The notes under the pieces are model-generated. The model did no database searches, had not been told where the DNA came from, and saw nothing but the letters and a program-made list of their open reading frames with translations. Positions 7,821 to 15,025 of a stretch of DNA of 16,701 bases are shown one piece after another. The translations under genes were made by a program, and so were the position numbers. Position 1 is the stretch's first letter. The number at the start of each line of letters is the position of its first letter. The stretch is taken from the NCBI GenBank assembly GCA_964292295.1, contig CAXYVC010000053.1:1-16701 (forward strand), read 5' to 3'. This stretch comes from CAXYVC01 sp964292295. GTDB lineage: Bacteria; Acidobacteriota; Holophagae; Holophagales; Holophagaceae.

Positions 7821-8550
7821 GCGGATCATCCCCGCGCACCTGGCGGAGCAGAAGCAGGTGGAGGCCTTCCCCTACTTCGCCGCCTCCTTCGCGGCCCCGC
7901 TGGACCTGGACACGGCGGACGACGAAGCCCCCCTCGCCGCGGGCCTCGGCAGTCCCGAGGAGGACGCCAAGCGCCTCGCTTCGGTGGACCAAGTCATCTA
8001 CGAGAAGCTCCAGACCGCAGAGCGCGACGCCCAGGAGATCGCCCGAAAGGCCTACGAGGAGGGCTTCGCTTCCGGCGAGGCCGAGGGGCGCACCTTCGGG
8101 GAGAGCCAGTACCGGGCCTTCATGCAGCGTCTCGAAGGGCACCTGGACGATCTGGTCAGCGCGGCGACCCTGCTGAAGAAGGCCAGCGACGACGAGCTGC
8201 TCGCCCTGGCCCTGGCCATGGCCGAGTACCTCGCCGCCCAGCAGATCGAGCGCCCCTCGGGCAGCATCCGCCCCCTGCTGGACGGGCTGCTGGAGCAGCA
8301 CCCCTTCCCCACCCCCGCCCGTTCCGGCGAGAACGTGGCGCTGGAGGTCTACCTGCACCCCAAGGACCTCGAGCAGCTCGTGGACACCTACATCGGAAAG
8401 CCCGGCATCGCCCTCAAGGAGGACCCGGAGCTGAGCCGCGGAAGCCTTCGCCTGGAGAGCCCCGAGGGCGTGCTGGAGGCCACCCTCGAGCGCCGCCGGG
8501 CCCGCCTGCTGGAGCTCCTGCACCAGCTGCGCGAGAAGGGGCTGGAGTGA
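7810..8550 (+). CDS. fliH: Flagellar export apparatus protein FliH (ATPase regulator)
   Basis: A 246-residue cytoplasmic protein of the FliH/YscL family, which dimerises, binds FliI and tethers the ATPase to the C-ring. The signature is a run of Gly-xxx-Gly repeats at residues 85, 89, 93 and 97 (EEGFASGEAEGRTFGES), inside a predicted coiled coil of about residues 55-130. The C-terminal half (about 130-240) contains LALALAMAEYLAAQQI and VALEVYLHPKDLEQLV, matching the globular FliI-binding domain. The first 50 residues are variable. The gene overlaps fliG by 11 bases and its stop codon overlaps the fliI start. Confidence 0.93.
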   Translation: MSAERIIPAHLAEQKQVEAFPYFAASFAAPLDLDTADDEAPLAAGLGSPEEDAKRLASVDQVIYEKLQTAERDAQEIARKAYEEGFASGEAEGRTFGESQYRAFMQRLEGHLDDLVSAATLLKKASDDELLALALAMAEYLAAQQIERPSGSIRPLLDGLLEQHPFPTPARSGENVALEVYLHPKDLEQLVDTYIGKPGIALKEDPELSRGSLRLESPEGVLEATLERRRARLLELLHQLREKGLE

Positions 8551-9881
8551 TGGACCTGGAGGAGCTCACCCGGCAGATCCGGGCCCTGCCCCAGGGCGAG
8601 CTCCTGGGCCGCGTCACCAAGGTGGTGGGCCTCATCGTGGAGTCCCGCGGGCCGCAGGCGGCCCTGGGCGAGCAGATGCTCATCCACATGGGCGGCGGTC
8701 ACAGCATCGCCGCCGAGGTGGTGGGCTTCCAGGAACAGCGTCTGCTGCTCATGCCCATCGAGAACGCCGAGGGCCTGCGCCCGGGTCTGCGGGTGGAGGC
8801 CACAGGCCATCGGCCCGAGCTGCCCGTATCCGGCGCCCTGCTGGGCCGCGTGATCGATCCCCTGGGCCGTCCCCTGGACGGGAGGCCGACCCCGGAGGCG
8901 GAGGCCCGCCTGCCGATCCACGGCCAGCCGCCCAATCCCATGCGCCGGCGGCGCATCGACCAGGTGCTCGCCACGGGCGTGCGCGCCATCGACGGCATGC
9001 TCACCCTCGGGAAGGGACAGCGCATCGGCATCTTCGCGGGCTCCGGCGTGGGCAAGAGCACGCTCATGGGCATGATCGCCCGCAACACCTCCGCCCAGGT
9101 GAACGTCATCGCCCTGGTGGGGGAGCGTGGCCGCGAGCTGAAGGAGTTCATCGACAACGACCTGGGGCCCGAGGGACTGAAGCGCAGCGTGGTGGTGGTG
9201 GCCACCAGCGACCAGACCCCCCTGCTGCGCCTGCGCTGCGCCCTGTCCGCCACCGCCGTGGCGGAGTTCTTCATGCGCCAGGGCAAGGACGTGCTGCTGA
9301 TGATGGACAGCGTCACCCGCTTCGCCATGGCCCAGCGGGAGGTGGGCCTCAGCGCCGGCGAACCCCCCAGCTCCCGGGGCTACACCCCCTCGGTCTTCAC
9401 CCTGCTCCCGCGCCTCATGGAGCGCGCGGGCACCTTCGAGGGCTACGGCTCCATCACCGGCATCTACACGGTGCTGGTGGAGGGCGACGACATGAACGAG
9501 CCCATCAGCGACGCCGTGCGCGGCATCCTGGACGGCCACGTGCTCCTGAGCCGGCGCATGGCCACCAAGAACCACTTCCCCGCCATCGACGTGCTCGGCA
9601 GCATCAGCCGCCTCTTTTCCGCCCTGGCCATCCCCGAGCAGAAGCAGCTGGTCTCCAAGATCCGCGACCTGATGGCCACCTACAACGACGCGGAGGACCT
9701 GATCCAGATCGGCGCCTACACCAAGGGCTCCAGCGCCCAGATCGACCAGGCCATCCAGTTCCAGCCCGCCATCAACGCCTTCCTGCGCCAGGCCGTGGCC
9801 GAGGAGAGCGACCACCGCGCCACCCTGCTGGCCATGGGACAGGTCTTCGGCATCGACCTGGCCCCCTTCCTGAAGGCCTAG
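8550..9881 (+). CDS. fliI: Flagellum-specific export ATPase FliI
   Basis: A 443-residue hexameric ATPase related to F1 beta subunits; it unfolds and delivers export substrates to the flagellar type III gate. Visible motifs are Walker A AGSGVGKST at residues 163-171, the catalytic-glutamate segment VGERGRE near 190-196, Walker B VLLMMDS at about 248-254, and the family signature GEPPSSRGYTPSVF near 270-283. The ATG at 8550 was preferred over a GTG three bases upstream; it overlaps the fliH stop (TGATG) and has AAGGGG nine bases upstream. FliJ follows four bases after the stop. Confidence 0.97.
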   Translation: MDLEELTRQIRALPQGELLGRVTKVVGLIVESRGPQAALGEQMLIHMGGGHSIAAEVVGFQEQRLLLMPIENAEGLRPGLRVEATGHRPELPVSGALLGRVIDPLGRPLDGRPTPEAEARLPIHGQPPNPMRRRRIDQVLATGVRAIDGMLTLGKGQRIGIFAGSGVGKSTLMGMIARNTSAQVNVIALVGERGRELKEFIDNDLGPEGLKRSVVVVATSDQTPLLRLRCALSATAVAEFFMRQGKDVLLMMDSVTRFAMAQREVGLSAGEPPSSRGYTPSVFTLLPRLMERAGTFEGYGSITGIYTVLVEGDDMNEPISDAVRGILDGHVLLSRRMATKNHFPAIDVLGSISRLFSALAIPEQKQLVSKIRDLMATYNDAEDLIQIGAYTKGSSAQIDQAIQFQPAINAFLRQAVAEESDHRATLLAMGQVFGIDLAPFLKA

Positions 9882-9885
9882 GACC

Positions 9886-10359
9886 ATGGCCGCCCGCTTC
9901 CGCTTCCGTCTCGAAGGGCTCCTCCGCCTGCGGAAATCGCTGCGGGAGGAGGCCCAGCGCCACCTGGCGCGGAAGGTCCTGGAGCGCCAGGAGGTGGAGG
10001 GGCGGCTCCAGGCCCTGCGGGAGAACCACGGCCAGGCGGTGGGCGCGCGCCGCACCGAGCGCGGGGCCGTCATCGACGTGGCTCGCCTCCGGGCCATCGA
10101 GCGCTTCCTGGTGGTCACGGAGCGCCGCATCTCGGCCACCAGCGAGGAACTCGCCCAGGCCGAGGCCCGGGTGGCGGAGGCCCGCCAGGCCCTCACCCGC
10201 CGCCACCAGGAGTACCTGATGCTCGACCGCCTGAAGGAGCGCCGCCGCCTGCAGCACGCGGAGGAACTCTTCCGCGACGAGCTGCGCGAGCAGGACGAGA
10301 TCGCCGTGCTCCGCTACCGCTTCAACACCCGCCGCCCCCCCGCCGCGGAAACCCCCTGA
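9886..10359 (+). CDS. fliJ: Flagellar export protein FliJ
   Basis: A 157-residue, highly charged, all-helical protein. FliJ inserts into the FliI hexamer like the gamma subunit of ATP synthase and couples the ATPase to the export gate. The N-terminus FRFRLEGLLRLRKSLREEA and the C-terminal pattern LDRLKERRRLQ...RDELREQDEIAVLRYR fit the family, with long coiled coils at about residues 15-60 and 85-145. It lies directly after fliI, as is usual. The last ten residues are Pro/Ala-rich. Identification rests on N- and C-terminal pattern, length and position, because FliJ diverges quickly. Confidence 0.9.
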   Translation: MAARFRFRLEGLLRLRKSLREEAQRHLARKVLERQEVEGRLQALRENHGQAVGARRTERGAVIDVARLRAIERFLVVTERRISATSEELAQAEARVAEARQALTRRHQEYLMLDRLKERRRLQHAEELFRDELREQDEIAVLRYRFNTRRPPAAETP

Positions 10360-10367
10360 GGTGTCCC

Positions 10368-10892
10368 ATGGCCCCGCGCACCTGGATCTGGATCGCCGCC
10401 CCCATCGCCCTCTCCGCGGGCGTCCTGTGGCTCTCCGCGCAGGATTCCAAGGGCTCCCCCGAAGGCGTGAAGGTGGCGGAACTCGCCGCCCAGCTCCAGG
10501 CCCGCGAGAAGAACCTGGTGCAGAAGGAGCGGGACCTCCAGCAGCTGGAACAGCGCCTCGCCACCCTCCAGGGCACCCTGGACCGGGACCGCGTGGACCT
10601 CCAGACCCGCGAGAAGGCCCTCCAGGAGGCCCAGGCGAAGCTGGAGCAGGAGCGCACCCGCCCCGCCGTGGACGCCCAGCTGGTGCGCACCTACGAGGCC
10701 ATGGACCCGGTGCAGGGAGCCCGCGCCCTGCGGGAGCTGGCGGCCCTGAACCAGGAGGTGGCCGTGGGCCTGCTCGCCGTCATGCAGCCCAAGAAGGCCG
10801 CCCGCCACATGGACCAGCTCGCCATCCTGGATGCCAAGCTCGCGGGCCGCCTCTCCGAGCGGGTGGGCATCACCCGGCCGAAGGCGCAGTAG
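10368..10892 (+). CDS. Membrane-anchored coiled-coil protein with MotE/MgtE-N-like domain (FlbB/YlxF type)
   Basis: A 174-residue protein with one N-terminal membrane helix (about residues 5-23, WIWIAAPIALSAGVLWLSA), a coiled coil at about 35-98 rich in Glu, Gln and Arg, and a C-terminal domain with YEAMDPVQGARALREL (109-124) and VMQPKKAARHMDQL (138-151). Those two motifs are typical of MotE/MgtE-N-like proteins. The likely topology is a short cytoplasmic tip with coiled coil and domain in the periplasm. In Borrelia the gene at this position, between fliJ and fliK homologues, is flbB, a collar/stator scaffold; in Bacillus it is ylxF; MotE in rhizobia stabilises MotC. Position plus domain make a periplasmic stator- or basal-body-associated role likely. 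GAGG overlapping the fliJ stop lies six bases before the ATG. Confidence 0.8.
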   Translation: MAPRTWIWIAAPIALSAGVLWLSAQDSKGSPEGVKVAELAAQLQAREKNLVQKERDLQQLEQRLATLQGTLDRDRVDLQTREKALQEAQAKLEQERTRPAVDAQLVRTYEAMDPVQGARALRELAALNQEVAVGLLAVMQPKKAARHMDQLAILDAKLAGRLSERVGITRPKAQ

Positions 10893-10914
10893 GCACATCC
10901 AGCCCACCCAGGCC

Positions 10915-10930
10915 CGGCACGGGGCCTGCA
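10915..10930 (+). promoter_or_regulatory. Sigma-54-type promoter candidate before fliK
   Basis: CGGCACGGGGCCTGCA has GG (10916-10917) and GC (10928-10929) separated by exactly 10 bases. It differs at only two positions from the candidate before flgB. The start of transcription would be near 10941, 31 bases before fliK. The motif lies inside a perfect inverted repeat (CAGGCCC 10909-10915 and GGGCCTG 10922-10928). It suggests that fliK-flgD-flgE can be transcribed separately from the upstream genes. Confidence 0.55.
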
Positions 10931-10940
10931 CCGGGTCGCT

Positions 10941-10961
10941 CCGCCCAGCCCCGCCGGGCGG
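10941..10961 (+). promoter_or_regulatory. 5'-leader hairpin of the fliK transcript
   Basis: CCGCCC (10941-10946) and GGGCGG (10956-10961) form a 6-bp stem with a 9-base loop. It starts exactly at the predicted sigma-54 start site. Its right arm overlaps the first two bases of the fliK ribosome binding site (GGAGG 10960-10964), so it could partly limit translation. Confidence 0.4.
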
Positions 10962-10971
10962 AGGTTTCCCG

Positions 10972-12288
10972 ATGCTGAAGTCCATTGCCCTGGAGCGCAC
11001 GACGCCCTCCGCGCCGCCCCGCGAGCGGGACCTCGACGCGGCGGCGGATCCCGCCTTCGCGGGCATGCTCGCGGGCCTGACCGCCTCGCCTTCCCCCGCC
11101 GCTCTGCCCAGTCCCGCGCCGAGCCCTGCTCCGGACGCGGCCCCCCGGGAGGGTGAGGGCCTGTCTCCGGCATCCCCGCGCGTAGAGGTCGAGGGGGAAC
11201 AGGCGCCCCCCGCCAGGGCCGCGGAAGCCGCGGAGCCGAAGGCGCAAGCGCCTGCGAAGGATGCGGAAGGCATGGAACAGGAAGCACTTCCGGAAGCCCA
11301 GGCCCCGGAACAGGGCAACCCCGAGGCCGCCCAGGCGGCTCCGGAGCACCCCGCTTCCCCTGCAGGGCTCCCGGCCCCCCCCCTCGCCGAGGCCCCCCTT
11401 CCGCCGTCCCAGCCCCTCGCGAAGAGCGGAAGCTCCCGGGTCTCCCCGGAGGGCGCCTCCCGCGCAGGGAGCTCCGCCATGCCGCGCTCCACCGAGGCCC
11501 GCCAGCACCTGGAGGCGGCCCTTCCGGGCCTCCGCCTGGAGGAGGCCGAGGCCACAGCACCCTCCACGGCCCCCGCCTCCGGCAAAGCCCTGTTGGACGA
11601 GATGATGGCCCGCCCGGCGCCCTCCATGGAGCTCCCCCGCCCCCTGGCCGACCAGGCCGCAGCCGCGAGCGCCGCCCCGACCCCAGGGGAAACCTCCACG
11701 GGCGTTCCGGAAACGCACCCTCTTCTGCAGGGGCAGGCCCATCCCCTTCTGGAGGTCACCCCAGGCCATGGCGCCACGGCCCCCATCACCGGCGCCCCCC
11801 AGGCCTTCGCCTTCGCCGCTAGCGGCACGACCAGCGCCCGGGCAGAGGCCGTTCAAGCTGGGCTCGCCAGCCCCGCCACCCGAAGCACCGTGCCCGCCAT
11901 GACGCAGCTGGAGGGCAGCGTCCGCTGGCTCCTGAAGAATCAGGGCCAGGCCGCGGAACTCCAGCTCCACCCCGAAAACCTGGGACGCGTCGTCATCAGC
12001 CTGAAGGTGGAGGACGGCGACGTGCATGCCCGCGTCTGGGCCAGCGAAGCCTCCACCCTGCCCCTCCTCCAGGAGCAGCGCAGCGCCCTAGAGCTGAGCC
12101 TGCGGGAGCAGGGCCTCAACCTGGGCAGCTTCGACCTCCAGCAGGGACGCCAGGGCCACGAGGCCCGGGAGGCCCCCTTCCAGACGCCAACCAAACTCCC
12201 CCGCAACGGCCCGGAACCAAGGCAGGAAACGCCCAGGTCCCTGGCCGCCTCTCCCTCCAAAGCCCGTCGTCTCGAAGTCTACGCCTGA
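10972..12288 (+). CDS. fliK: Flagellar hook-length control protein FliK
   Basis: A 438-residue secreted ruler protein that measures the hook and triggers the export specificity switch. The first 300 residues are Ala/Pro/Glu-rich and probably disordered, as is usual for the ruler part. Residues about 310-400 form the conserved hook-control domain: SVRWLLKNQGQAAELQLHPENLGRVVISLKVEDGDV..., including the signature L-x-P-E-x-LG-x-V, and then LREQGLNLGSFDLQQGR. The ATG at 10972 has GGAGG seven bases upstream and was preferred over in-frame upstream starts inside the MotE-like gene. The low-complexity part shows looser codon use than the neighbours. Position before flgD and flgE is canonical. Confidence 0.9.
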   Translation: MLKSIALERTTPSAPPRERDLDAAADPAFAGMLAGLTASPSPAALPSPAPSPAPDAAPREGEGLSPASPRVEVEGEQAPPARAAEAAEPKAQAPAKDAEGMEQEALPEAQAPEQGNPEAAQAAPEHPASPAGLPAPPLAEAPLPPSQPLAKSGSSRVSPEGASRAGSSAMPRSTEARQHLEAALPGLRLEEAEATAPSTAPASGKALLDEMMARPAPSMELPRPLADQAAAASAAPTPGETSTGVPETHPLLQGQAHPLLEVTPGHGATAPITGAPQAFAFAASGTTSARAEAVQAGLASPATRSTVPAMTQLEGSVRWLLKNQGQAAELQLHPENLGRVVISLKVEDGDVHARVWASEASTLPLLQEQRSALELSLREQGLNLGSFDLQQGRQGHEAREAPFQTPTKLPRNGPEPRQETPRSLAASPSKARRLEVYA

Positions 12289-12289
12289 T

Positions 12290-12305
12290 TGGCACAAGCC
12301 CTGAT
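12290..12305 (+). promoter_or_regulatory. Degenerate sigma-54-like motif before flgD
   Basis: TGGCACAAGCCCTGAT has a perfect TGGCAC -24 half, but the -12 half reads CTGA instead of TTGC. The normally essential GC is therefore GA at the right spacing. It lies in the 41-base fliK-flgD gap. It could be a weak or decayed promoter, or chance. Confidence 0.2.
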
Positions 12306-12329
12306 TCACCCCATTCCGGGAGCACAGCC

Positions 12330-12986
12330 ATGGAAACCGGCATCGTCACGTCCTCCAGCAGCAGCACCAGCGGAACCTCCGGCGCAGCCTCGAAGGAGCT
12401 GGACAAGACGGCCTTCCTGAAGCTCCTGGTGGCGCAGCTCCAGCACCAGGACCCCACCTCGACCCAGGACCCCAACCAGATGGTCCAGCAGCTCACGAGC
12501 TACTCCCAGCTGGAGGCCGCCCAGAACACCAACACCCTGCTCCAGGGCCTCCAGGCCCAGAACCCGGGCCTCTTCCAGGCCCAGACGACCAACCTGGTGG
12601 GCAAGCACGTCCGGGTCACCTCCTCGAGCTTCCACCTGGAGGGGGGCAAGGGCACCGTGGGCATCGAGCTGGCGGGTGCCGCCAGCACGGTCTCCCTGGT
12701 CATCAAGGACGCCTCCGGCAAGACGGTGGCCACCCTCGAGCAGGGAACCCAGGGAGCGGGATCGCACATCGTCTCCTGGAACGGCAAGGACGCCAGCGGC
12801 AACCAGCTGGCCGACGGGACCTACACCGTGGAGGTGGTGGCCAAGGACGCCGACGGCAAGGCCGTGAAGGCCTCCACCAGCGCCTTCGCCCAGGTGGAGG
12901 CAGTGAACTTCCTGAACGGCGGGGTCTACCTCACCGCCGCGGGCCGCAGCTTCTCCCTGTCCGACGTCATCGAAATCAGCGCCTGA
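12330..12986 (+). CDS. flgD: Flagellar hook capping protein FlgD
   Basis: A 218-residue exported scaffold that caps the growing hook so that FlgE subunits can polymerise. The Ser-rich N-terminus (residues 8-18) is followed by the family signature FLKLLVAQLQHQDP at residues 29-42 and the helix QLTSYSQLEAAQN. Residues about 90-210 form the beta-rich cap domains, including the Ig-like motif SWNGKDASGNQLADGTY at about 149-165. The ATG has GGGAG seven bases upstream. flgE starts 16 bases after the stop. Confidence 0.95.
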   Translation: METGIVTSSSSSTSGTSGAASKELDKTAFLKLLVAQLQHQDPTSTQDPNQMVQQLTSYSQLEAAQNTNTLLQGLQAQNPGLFQAQTTNLVGKHVRVTSSSFHLEGGKGTVGIELAGAASTVSLVIKDASGKTVATLEQGTQGAGSHIVSWNGKDASGNQLADGTYTVEVVAKDADGKAVKASTSAFAQVEAVNFLNGGVYLTAAGRSFSLSDVIEISA

Positions 12987-13002
12987 AGCCCCGGAGCCGA
13001 CC

Positions 13003-14247
13003 ATGAGCCTCTATTCGTCCTTCTACGCCAGCCTCTCCGGCCTTTCCGCGAACGGCAACGCCCTGGGGGTGATCGGCAACAACCTCGCGAACCTCAACAC
13101 AATCGGGTACAAGGGATCCTCCTCCACCTTCCAGGACCTCTTCTCCACGGCCATGGGCGCCAACAGCACCCAGGGCAACGGAAACCCCATCCAGGTGGGC
13201 CTGGGCACGCGGCTCGGCGCCGTCTTCCAGAACTTCGGCCAGGGCTCGAACCAGGCCACCAGCAATGCCACCGACATGGCCATCCAGGGCAACGGCTTCT
13301 TCGTGCTCCAGGACGCCTCGGGCGCGCGCCTCTACAGCCGCGCGGGCAACTTCACCCTGGACAACGCAGGCAACCTGGTGGACCCCAACGGCTACCAGGT
13401 GATCGGCTGGAACCGCACCGCCGCGGGCACCGTGAACACCACGCTGCCTCCCAGCCCCATCGTGATCCCCACGGGCATCACGAGCCCGGCCCGCGCCACG
13501 GTGGACTTCGGCTTCGTCACCAACCTGAACGCCAGCGCCGCCGTGGGCGACACCTTCACCAGCCCCAACCAGGTCTACGACAGCCTGGGCACCTCGCACA
13601 GCGTGATCGTCACCTACACCAAGACCGCGGCGAACACCTGGACCTGGGCCACGACCACCGACGACGCGGGCGCCACCCTCACGGGCGGGACCGGCACGCT
13701 GACCTTCGACGCCAGCGGCCAGCTGCTGACGCCCGCGACCAACCCCGCCATCAACATCGCCTGGAGCAACGGCAGCGCCGCCCAGGCCCTCACCTTCGAC
13801 ATCTACTCGGGCAATCCGCCGATCTCCAACCTCACCCAGTACGCCGCCGCCTCCAGCACCAGCAACAGCTTCCAGGACGGCACGGGCGCGGGCACGATCC
13901 GCTCGGTCTCGGTGAGCACGGACGGAACCGTCGTGGGCAGCTTCACCAACGGCCAGACCATCCCCCTCGCCCGGGTGTCGCTGGCGCTCTTCGCCAACAT
14001 CAACGGCCTCCAGAAGGAGGGCAACAACACCTGGTCGGAGACCATCGCCAGCGGCGTCGCCAGCACGGGCGCGGCCAGCGAGGGCGGTCGCGGCACGGTG
14101 CTCGGCGCCAACCTGGAGCTCTCCAACGTGGACGTGGCCGCGGAATTCACCCAGCTGATCATCAACCAGCGGGGCTACCAGGCGAACAGCCGCGTGGTCA
14201 CCACCTCCGACGAGTTGCTCCAGGAGACCCTGAACCTGAAGCGGTGA
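13003..14247 (+). CDS. flgE: Flagellar hook protein FlgE
   Basis: A 414-residue hook subunit, normal length. The N-terminal segment LYSSFYASLSGLSANGNAL and motif NNLANLNTIGYKGS (residues 26-39) are conserved in the rod/hook family. DMAIQGNGFFVL at 91-102 and LYSRAGNFTLD at 110-120 are typical of FlgE/FlgF/FlgG. The C-terminal helix region (SNVDVAAEFTQLIINQRGYQANSRV, then LLQETLNL) closes the coiled-coil core. The central part (about 150-340) is a Thr/Ser/Ala/Asn-rich surface domain. There is no Cys, so the Cys-dependent lysinoalanine cross-link known in spirochaete hooks cannot form. GGAG lies six bases before the ATG. This is the last recognisable flagellar gene in the cluster. Confidence 0.96.
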   Translation: MSLYSSFYASLSGLSANGNALGVIGNNLANLNTIGYKGSSSTFQDLFSTAMGANSTQGNGNPIQVGLGTRLGAVFQNFGQGSNQATSNATDMAIQGNGFFVLQDASGARLYSRAGNFTLDNAGNLVDPNGYQVIGWNRTAAGTVNTTLPPSPIVIPTGITSPARATVDFGFVTNLNASAAVGDTFTSPNQVYDSLGTSHSVIVTYTKTAANTWTWATTTDDAGATLTGGTGTLTFDASGQLLTPATNPAINIAWSNGSAAQALTFDIYSGNPPISNLTQYAAASSTSNSFQDGTGAGTIRSVSVSTDGTVVGSFTNGQTIPLARVSLALFANINGLQKEGNNTWSETIASGVASTGAASEGGRGTVLGANLELSNVDVAAEFTQLIINQRGYQANSRVVTTSDELLQETLNLKR

Positions 14248-14270
14248 TGATCTCCCCCTGAACGGGGTCC

Positions 14271-14307
14271 GGGGCTCCCGATATACTGCCCGCTGATCGG
14301 GAGCCCC
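14271..14307 (+). promoter_or_regulatory. Perfect 12-bp inverted repeat abutting the receiver gene start, with possible -10 box
   Basis: GGGGCTCCCGAT (14271-14282) and ATCGGGAGCCCC (14296-14307) are perfect inverted repeats separated by 13 bases, and the ATG follows immediately. The right arm contains the ribosome binding site GGGAG, four bases before the ATG, so the RNA hairpin would bury it. The spacer begins with TATACT (14282-14287), a good -10 box, with a poor -35 (CTGAAC) 18 bases upstream. It is either an operator around a promoter or a translation-blocking hairpin. There is no T-tract, so an intrinsic terminator for flgE is unlikely. Confidence 0.6.
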
Positions 14308-15018
14308 ATGTCGCCTTCGTACGCCCCCACCCAGGAGAATCCGGGACGCATCCTGGTCGTGGACGACCTGCCGGGAAACCTCAAGGTGCTCAGCATGGAG
14401 CTGAAGCACCACCCCTTCCAGCTCACCCTCGCCTCCACGGCCGACGAGGCCATCGCCCACTGCCAGGGCACCGCCTTCGAAGGCATCCTGATGGACGTGA
14501 GCCTCGAGGGGATGGACGGCATCGAGGCCTGCCGCAGGATCCGCGAGACGCCCCTGAACGCCCGCACGCCCCTGATCTTCATCAGCGCGGTGCGCATCGG
14601 CGTGGACTGGGTCGCCGAGGGCATCGAGGCGGGGGGCATCGACTACCTCACCAAGCCCTACGCCATGTCGGAGCTGCTGGCCAAGCTGCGCATGATGGTG
14701 CGCCTCACGCGGCAGGACCAGGCCGCGCTCGCCGGCGAGCGCCACCGCGCCCTGCTGGAGGTCGCCGGCGGCACCGCCCACGAGCTGGCCCAGCCCTTGG
14801 CCACGGCCCGGATCCTGGTGGACCAGCTGCTCCGGGCGCCGGAGAGCCCCACCCCCGCCCAGCTCCAGGGCCTCCGGGACAGCCTGGAGTCCATGGTGAA
14901 GGTGCTGAACCAGGTGCAGACCCTGCACACCTACATCACCAAGCCGTACGCCATGGGCCGCATCCTCGACCTGAGCCTGAGCAGCCAGGCGCCGGGGATC
15001 CCCGAAGCGGAGCGCTAG
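14308..15018 (+). CDS. Receiver domain fused to a histidine-kinase dimerisation (DHp/H-box) domain, no ATPase domain
   Basis: A 236-residue cytoplasmic signalling protein. Residues about 13-135 are a CheY-like receiver: acidic pair D19-D20, phospho-acceptor D63 in LMDVSLEGMDG, a conserved Ser in FISA (about 93) and K116 in LTKPYAM. Residues about 145-215 resemble a HisKA dimerisation domain, with H158 in GTAHELAQPLATARIL, close to the HExxxPL form of the H-box. A HATPase domain should follow but the protein ends at 236. Only 35 bases lie before ispG, so it is not an obvious frameshift of a longer gene. It may receive phosphate at D63 and pass it via H158, act as a phosphotransfer or dimerisation partner for another kinase, or serve as a receiver with a helical dimer domain. 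The position after flgE hints at motility control but does not prove it. Confidence 0.82.
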   Translation: MSPSYAPTQENPGRILVVDDLPGNLKVLSMELKHHPFQLTLASTADEAIAHCQGTAFEGILMDVSLEGMDGIEACRRIRETPLNARTPLIFISAVRIGVDWVAEGIEAGGIDYLTKPYAMSELLAKLRMMVRLTRQDQAALAGERHRALLEVAGGTAHELAQPLATARILVDQLLRAPESPTPAQLQGLRDSLESMVKVLNQVQTLHTYITKPYAMGRILDLSLSSQAPGIPEAER

Positions 15019-15025
15019 ACTGGAA

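Noticed and set aside
14255..14267. Intrinsic terminator after flgE (CCCC-TGAAC-GGGG)
   Set aside because: Only four base pairs and no T-tract; probably chance in GC-rich DNA.
12976..14928. A 650-codon minus-strand frame opposite flgE and the receiver gene
   Set aside because: It spans two well-supported genes and is made of Gly/Val/Ala/Arg-rich low-complexity sequence.
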